A DNA stretch of 64,000 bases, from NCBI GenBank assembly GCA_950295325.1, contig OX485804.1, positions 18,166,001-18,230,000 of the forward strand, read 5' to 3'. The position numbers and the translations under genes were made by a program. How positions within the stretch are numbered: the first letter of the stretch is position 1; the number at the start of each line of letters is the position of its first letter. The notes beneath the pieces were generated by a model, which searched no databases, was not told where the DNA came from, and saw only the letters and a list, made by a program, of their open reading frames with translations. Source of the stretch: Polytrichum commune. Taxonomy: Eukaryota; Streptophyta; Polytrichopsida; Polytrichales; Polytrichaceae. Of this stretch, positions 60,132 through 64,000 are shown one piece after another.

Positions 60132-60720
60132 ATTCCAACGTATTACCATATGGTCTTTCTTTCAACACATAATTAGTGAATGCCTAAAACTGACCAGCAC
60201 CTAACTGTATCACTAAATTGTTGTGTGTAAGTAGCGCTTGAATTTCCTGATCAAAAGGAGAGACATGGAATATCTGATTCATCTGAACAATACAAGGATT
60301 TTGGAGAATTCGGTGCCAAGAAGCCAAGATATGAGACTGATTCATATCTTCAATATTGTAAGCCAGTGAAGCTGGAAGAAATCGTCAGATATGATTGGAT
60401 ATGAACATCAGCTACGCAAAAACCTTCAGAATTTATAAGATGTCAAAAGAGAAATGGTGTAATAAGCTCAGTTTCATAATTGAGTACAGGATGTGCTCAT
60501 CAATGAGTTCGATAGCTGCTAGTCTTCCTCAAATTTTTTAATACGTTTTCCTCGAAGGATTCCCAAAAACATGGGCACTGAAGTGCTGGCTTGGAATCTG
60601 TGAGTATTGATGCGATCAAAACTCCATGTACTCTCCAAAAACACAAAAAGCGTTCGGTGACAAAGTGTTGAGGTCGATACAAGGTTTTCGACCGTGAGAT
60701 TTCCAATGCGTTATAAGTGA
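59640..60720 (-). repeat. tandem duplication in the 3' flank of the PIN-like gene (offset about 0.62-0.64 kb)
   Basis: Copy 1 is about 59640-60120 and copy 2 about 60286-60720. Shared landmarks are GTGCCAAGAAG, CAATATTG, AAATGTCAAAAG/AGATGTCAAAAG, AATGAG.TC.ATAGCTG, CTTTTCCAAATAC/TCTCCAAAAACAC and TTTGAGGTTGATA/GTTGAGGTCGATA. Divergence is roughly 25 percent. Both copies lie past the inferred stop of the PIN-like gene (60779), so they probably cover its 3' UTR. Confidence 0.82.
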
Positions 60721-60778
60721 AGGAACTTCAGCGAGTCGCCTGCACCCTCTCTCCCATTGGCACCCATCGGCTGTTGGA

Positions 60779-62520
60779 CTAGATTTGTGCGAATCGTCCA
60801 AGTAGTTCCTGCCACCAAAAACAGGAACTGTCGATTGTAATTAATCTGGTTCACCCTAACGTTTCTTCTTTGCAGGGTTCATCTTAAAGAAATCTAGTTG
60901 GAAAGAGTTCTATGTAATAGTATGCTTGGAGTATGTATAGCTCAAGTCGACATAGCTAGCCAAAAATATTTCCAGCACCACGACAAGAATATGCAGATCG
61001 AGAATCCAAAGCTTTTGAAGAATTGAACCTGAACCACTACGTAGTACTTACCATTTCCTTAACTCGGCCATCTCCTGCGTCGGTTGGAACATTGCTTCCG
61101 GAGTTTTGCGATGAAGGAAGCTGATTATGGTATGGGCTTTTACTCTTGAGATTCGGGAGCTCTTTCGACAACAGTTCCATGCACTCGTGCATAGTGGTGA
61201 CGGCGGCCCCCTGCTATTGTCACGTATTAACTAATCAGTAAAGTGGCTCATTGGCATGCCAGCGAGACATCTACACAACACTTTCAAAATGTAATCAAAC
61301 CTACGTGCACAAGACAATCACTACTCTGGAACCTCTACTTTGAACCTGTCGTTTCCCGCCATATTTTAGAACCTGCTGTGGCGTCTAGAACCTACAGGAA
61401 GTGTATCAGGACAGTCAGTTGTTGCTCGCGAACTCTCCGAAACGAGATCGAGTACTTTGCACATCATAAGTGTAGAGATCATTTCCTTGTAGAAAGTGCA
61501 AAGCCACTCAATAGATTGTTGCTCTATCATTCTTTTTGATCAATACCTGCGAGGACACCACCACCATCTCTGAGGCTATGGCGCAAGTGTTGAAGAGCCG
61601 TTCCGTTGCTCGCCATGGCTCCAACTGTGGAGGAACGCGGGCATCGCGCTCCACGAGCCACGCAGCCACAGCTTGTGGAGTTTTGAGCACGGGGATGAGC
61701 GCAGGATCCGCCAAGACTTGTGTCTCCTTCCACGTCACTTTTCGCTCCACTCCACTCCACTCTGGCGTCTTCTCCACAGCCACCTGCTCTCCGAGGATAG
61801 AATACACCGCAGCACGCAATGGCCGGGCCAGCACATGCAGATTCCCCATGCGCTTGTCCGAGGAGCCACTCGTGCCACGCCAAACAGCACCATTCATAAG
61901 GGAGGGTCTATACTTCGTGACAATTTCTTAGTCGACTCGTGTTCGGGACTTGCACTGGCCTCAAGGCTTGCAAGATCCGGTTGAATCACTCGTGAAATGT
62001 TTCTCCGATAGCGAGAAGGATCTCTCGTCAAGAAGGGTCCCAGACGAAGATTCCCCCTGAACACGCAAAACTCTCTACACACTGTAACCCGAACATTGTA
62101 GTAGAAAAAACTCCGGTCTCGGCTCAACACGATTCCAGACTTTGCCACCGCCATAGCTGCCAGAACGTTGTGGTGATCGGCACCAATAGGTCTTACCACT
62201 CGCACACCGTGCTTCTCGAATGCCTCTAGGAGGAAGATGTTCGCTCCCATGCACATTTCGCGTCTCTCCTCGCAAATTTCATTCTCGCGCCGCGATCGCC
62301 ACGTCTGCCGTGCCTGATCGGTCTTTGCATCCGACCCTGTGACGACTATGACGTCGAAATTGGATGCGCGAGCGGCTTGCACGAATTCCCCGACGGCCTC
62401 GTCGGTGCTGCGCAAAGCTTTCCATGGATCCTTCATGATGATCTCGATGCCCCCCTTCCAGAATTCGTCGAGCCAGTTCATTACATCCATGCAGAGCAAT
62501 GTCTTCGTGTTCTCCCCCAT
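60779..62520 (-). CDS. PIN/XPG-like (Asteroid-type) nuclease-fold protein
   Basis: A minus-strand gene starting at ATG 62520, just after a CAG acceptor-like site that may end a 5' UTR intron. Residues 1-145 have the layout of a PIN-like fold with acidic positions D12 (LLCMDVMNWLD), D57, D115 (GADHHNVLAAMAVAKSGIVL) and D135 (LSRDRSFFYYNV), as in XPG-I/Asteroid proteins. A second conserved-looking block follows (MGNLHVLARPLRAAVYSILG). The first frame ends at 61894, and the downstream frame is offset. A 77-nt intron (61989-61913, CGA|GTGATT to CGAAG|TATAGA) would join them; otherwise a frameshift is present. Further exons fit 61912-61547, 61210-61052 and 60808-60779, giving about 361 residues. 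Function is unknown; an RNA or DNA nuclease or nucleic-acid-binding role is inferred from the fold. Confidence 0.68.
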
Positions 62521-64000
62521 CGATCAAGTCTGCATGTAAGTGATTACAAACACAAATCTTCAATAGAAGGGATTGGAGAAGCAAAAACTGACTAACTTGA
62601 CTAACAAGCTCAGGCTGGCAGTGCTATAATTTCATCCTTCATATGATGCAACGTCTTACAGTGCAGAGAATTAATTTTTCATCAGCTATACAATGCATGA
62701 GGAAACATCTGACTAACAAGCATAGTCTGGCCAGGCGATGTAAATATTCTGTTCTTTATAGAAATGCTGTTATGGCAAAGCTATCAAACTATTCTTGCAA
62801 ATCCAAGGATTTCTCGAAAGGATAACAGTGCACTTGCCAGGAATTAGGAATTAGACTACTTTTTTTTTCGCAACTGCCATCTTTTGGTTAGCCAGGCAAA
62901 GATTTTATCATGTTGGCTAACATTTTTCTGTACTAAACTCTGATCTTTGTCTCCGAACTATTAACATCATGCATCAACACAGACTCCATCTCCAAAGGAA
63001 GCCTTGAACAACACAGATGAGTATAGTCCAGATCAACTGCTGAAGCAACGCTAGCAGCTACTGATATCACAACACATGCAGCACGTCATAAATTAAAGAA
63101 AGTGTCACGACACATCCAGCAATAACATTGTATGTAAACAGGGGATGATTTAGTCAGAGAACACAACGAACGGCTCAGATTGGTCCATCTCTAATTCACC
63201 TTTGCCTGAGGAGCCTGCCTGTTTGTTTCCAATTCAGATCTCTCCCCTCACGAGTAAGTACCAAGCTTAAAGCAGTGAAGCGATGGGATCAGAAGCGCCT
63301 GCATACAAGGAAGGAGATGAAGAGCTTTAAGCGAATTCATCAGGTGCACTGAAGAGATCATAAGTTAGCCTGAAGATGCAGAGATTGAGGAAGAGATTTC
63401 ATTGCGCAGACAAGAATTAAAAGCCGTGGATGCCCATATCACACCTACTTGCGTGGATGGTGAGTTAAATGAAATTGGAATGAATGTACAAGTACTTAAA
63501 TCTCCTTGAATACTTAGGAGTTTCCTCATTATGGTAGCTCCGCCTATATATATATATATATATATATATTCTCTTAAGCATTTTGGATCTTGTTGGAAAT
63601 TGAAAGAAGTCTTCATCACATCGTAGTACATATGTACACTGATCTGTGCAATCAGGTTGCCACACGCTAAATTATGCACATTCCACACTGTTTAGAATAT
63701 TGTTACCACAGCAGATAAATACAATAATTGTTTTTCTACTGTGTTTGCTATACAGATGAATAAAGGAAGCTAAAAGTTTTGTGATCTGATTTTAACCCAA
63801 GGTGATTTGCATGAGCAAATAGGCAGTTCACAAAGGCAACTTAATCGCACATATCAGTGTAGTTTTTAGACACTATGATAAAAGAACAAATGAAAAAGAT
63901 AACACCACTTTTGTGCAATCTGATGAACAATGTGCAATGATCGGGGAGAACCGGCAGTTGGTTACAAATGAAGCGGTTGAGTTTGAGAAATAACCAGTTG
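62521..64000. other. region upstream of the PIN-like gene, no further gene recognised
   Basis: It contains the likely promoter and 5' UTR of the minus-strand PIN-like gene. A (TA)n tract lies at 63545-63570. The last 100 bases resemble 4.27-4.34 kb. No open frame has a recognisable motif. Confidence 0.4.
63545..63570 (+). repeat. (TA)n microsatellite
   Basis: About 12-13 TA units. Confidence 0.95.

Noticed and set aside
59914-60168. 84-codon frame as a terminal exon of the PIN-like gene
   Set aside because: It lies past the inferred stop at 60779 within a tandemly duplicated 3' flank, and its duplicate copy is not open.

Overview
The window looks like nuclear DNA of a green plant, probably a non-seed land plant (bryophyte or lycophyte); the species cannot be fixed from the sequence. 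The reasons are AT-rich intergenic DNA, spliced GT-AG genes whose proteins follow the plant forms of PASTICCINO2, SKA2 and the Arc1/EMAP-II tRNA-binding cofactor, and a plant transposon set (Ty1/copia, CACTA with a DUF4216-type protein, Harbinger-type MITEs). A DD34E Tc1-like element and a TTAA-flanked piggyBac-type MITE are unusual for a flowering plant.

Left part, 1-32.2 kb: repeat-rich and without a recognisable intact gene. It holds a diverged tandem duplication (1.64-2.29 kb), a 45-bp minisatellite (5.55-5.90 kb), a decayed Ty1/copia element on the minus strand (7.43-14.89 kb) carrying a nested Tc1-like transposon (7.85-10.36 kb), a long (CT)n tract (18.15 kb), a MITE (19.1 kb), a decayed CACTA element with a GC-rich block and a TNP2/DUF4216 remnant (20.1-23.6 kb), a trihelix-like gene remnant (24.2-25.1 kb), a decayed LINE (26.35 to about 29.9 kb) and two Harbinger-type MITEs (30.96 and 31.69 kb).

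Right part, 32.2-64 kb: five likely host genes. They are an intronless Arc1/EMAP-II-like gene (32.47-33.76, +), PASTICCINO2/HACD with nine exons including a 19-nt microexon (43.94-47.26, +), a SKA2-like kinetochore gene with six exons (49.46-51.91, +), an unrecognised single-exon gene of 254 codons (57.29-58.05, -) and a PIN/XPG-like gene (60.78-62.52, -). Between them lie a CACTA element with both ends and an ATT target duplication (37.28-41.98), a piggyBac-type MITE (53.75-54.34) and several copies of an unclassified dispersed repeat.

The genes form no operon or cluster with a shared job; they are ordinary housekeeping loci: very-long-chain fatty acid synthesis in the ER, chromosome segregation, tRNA handling and a putative nuclease-fold protein. 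The most unusual recurring signal is that four of the five genes carry an old local tandem duplication (offsets of about 0.3-0.6 kb) at a gene end: the Arc1 3' end, SKA2 exon 1/intron 1, and the 3' flanks of the 254-codon gene and the PIN-like gene. I found no convincing undescribed multi-gene system, CRISPR array, rRNA or tRNA gene.
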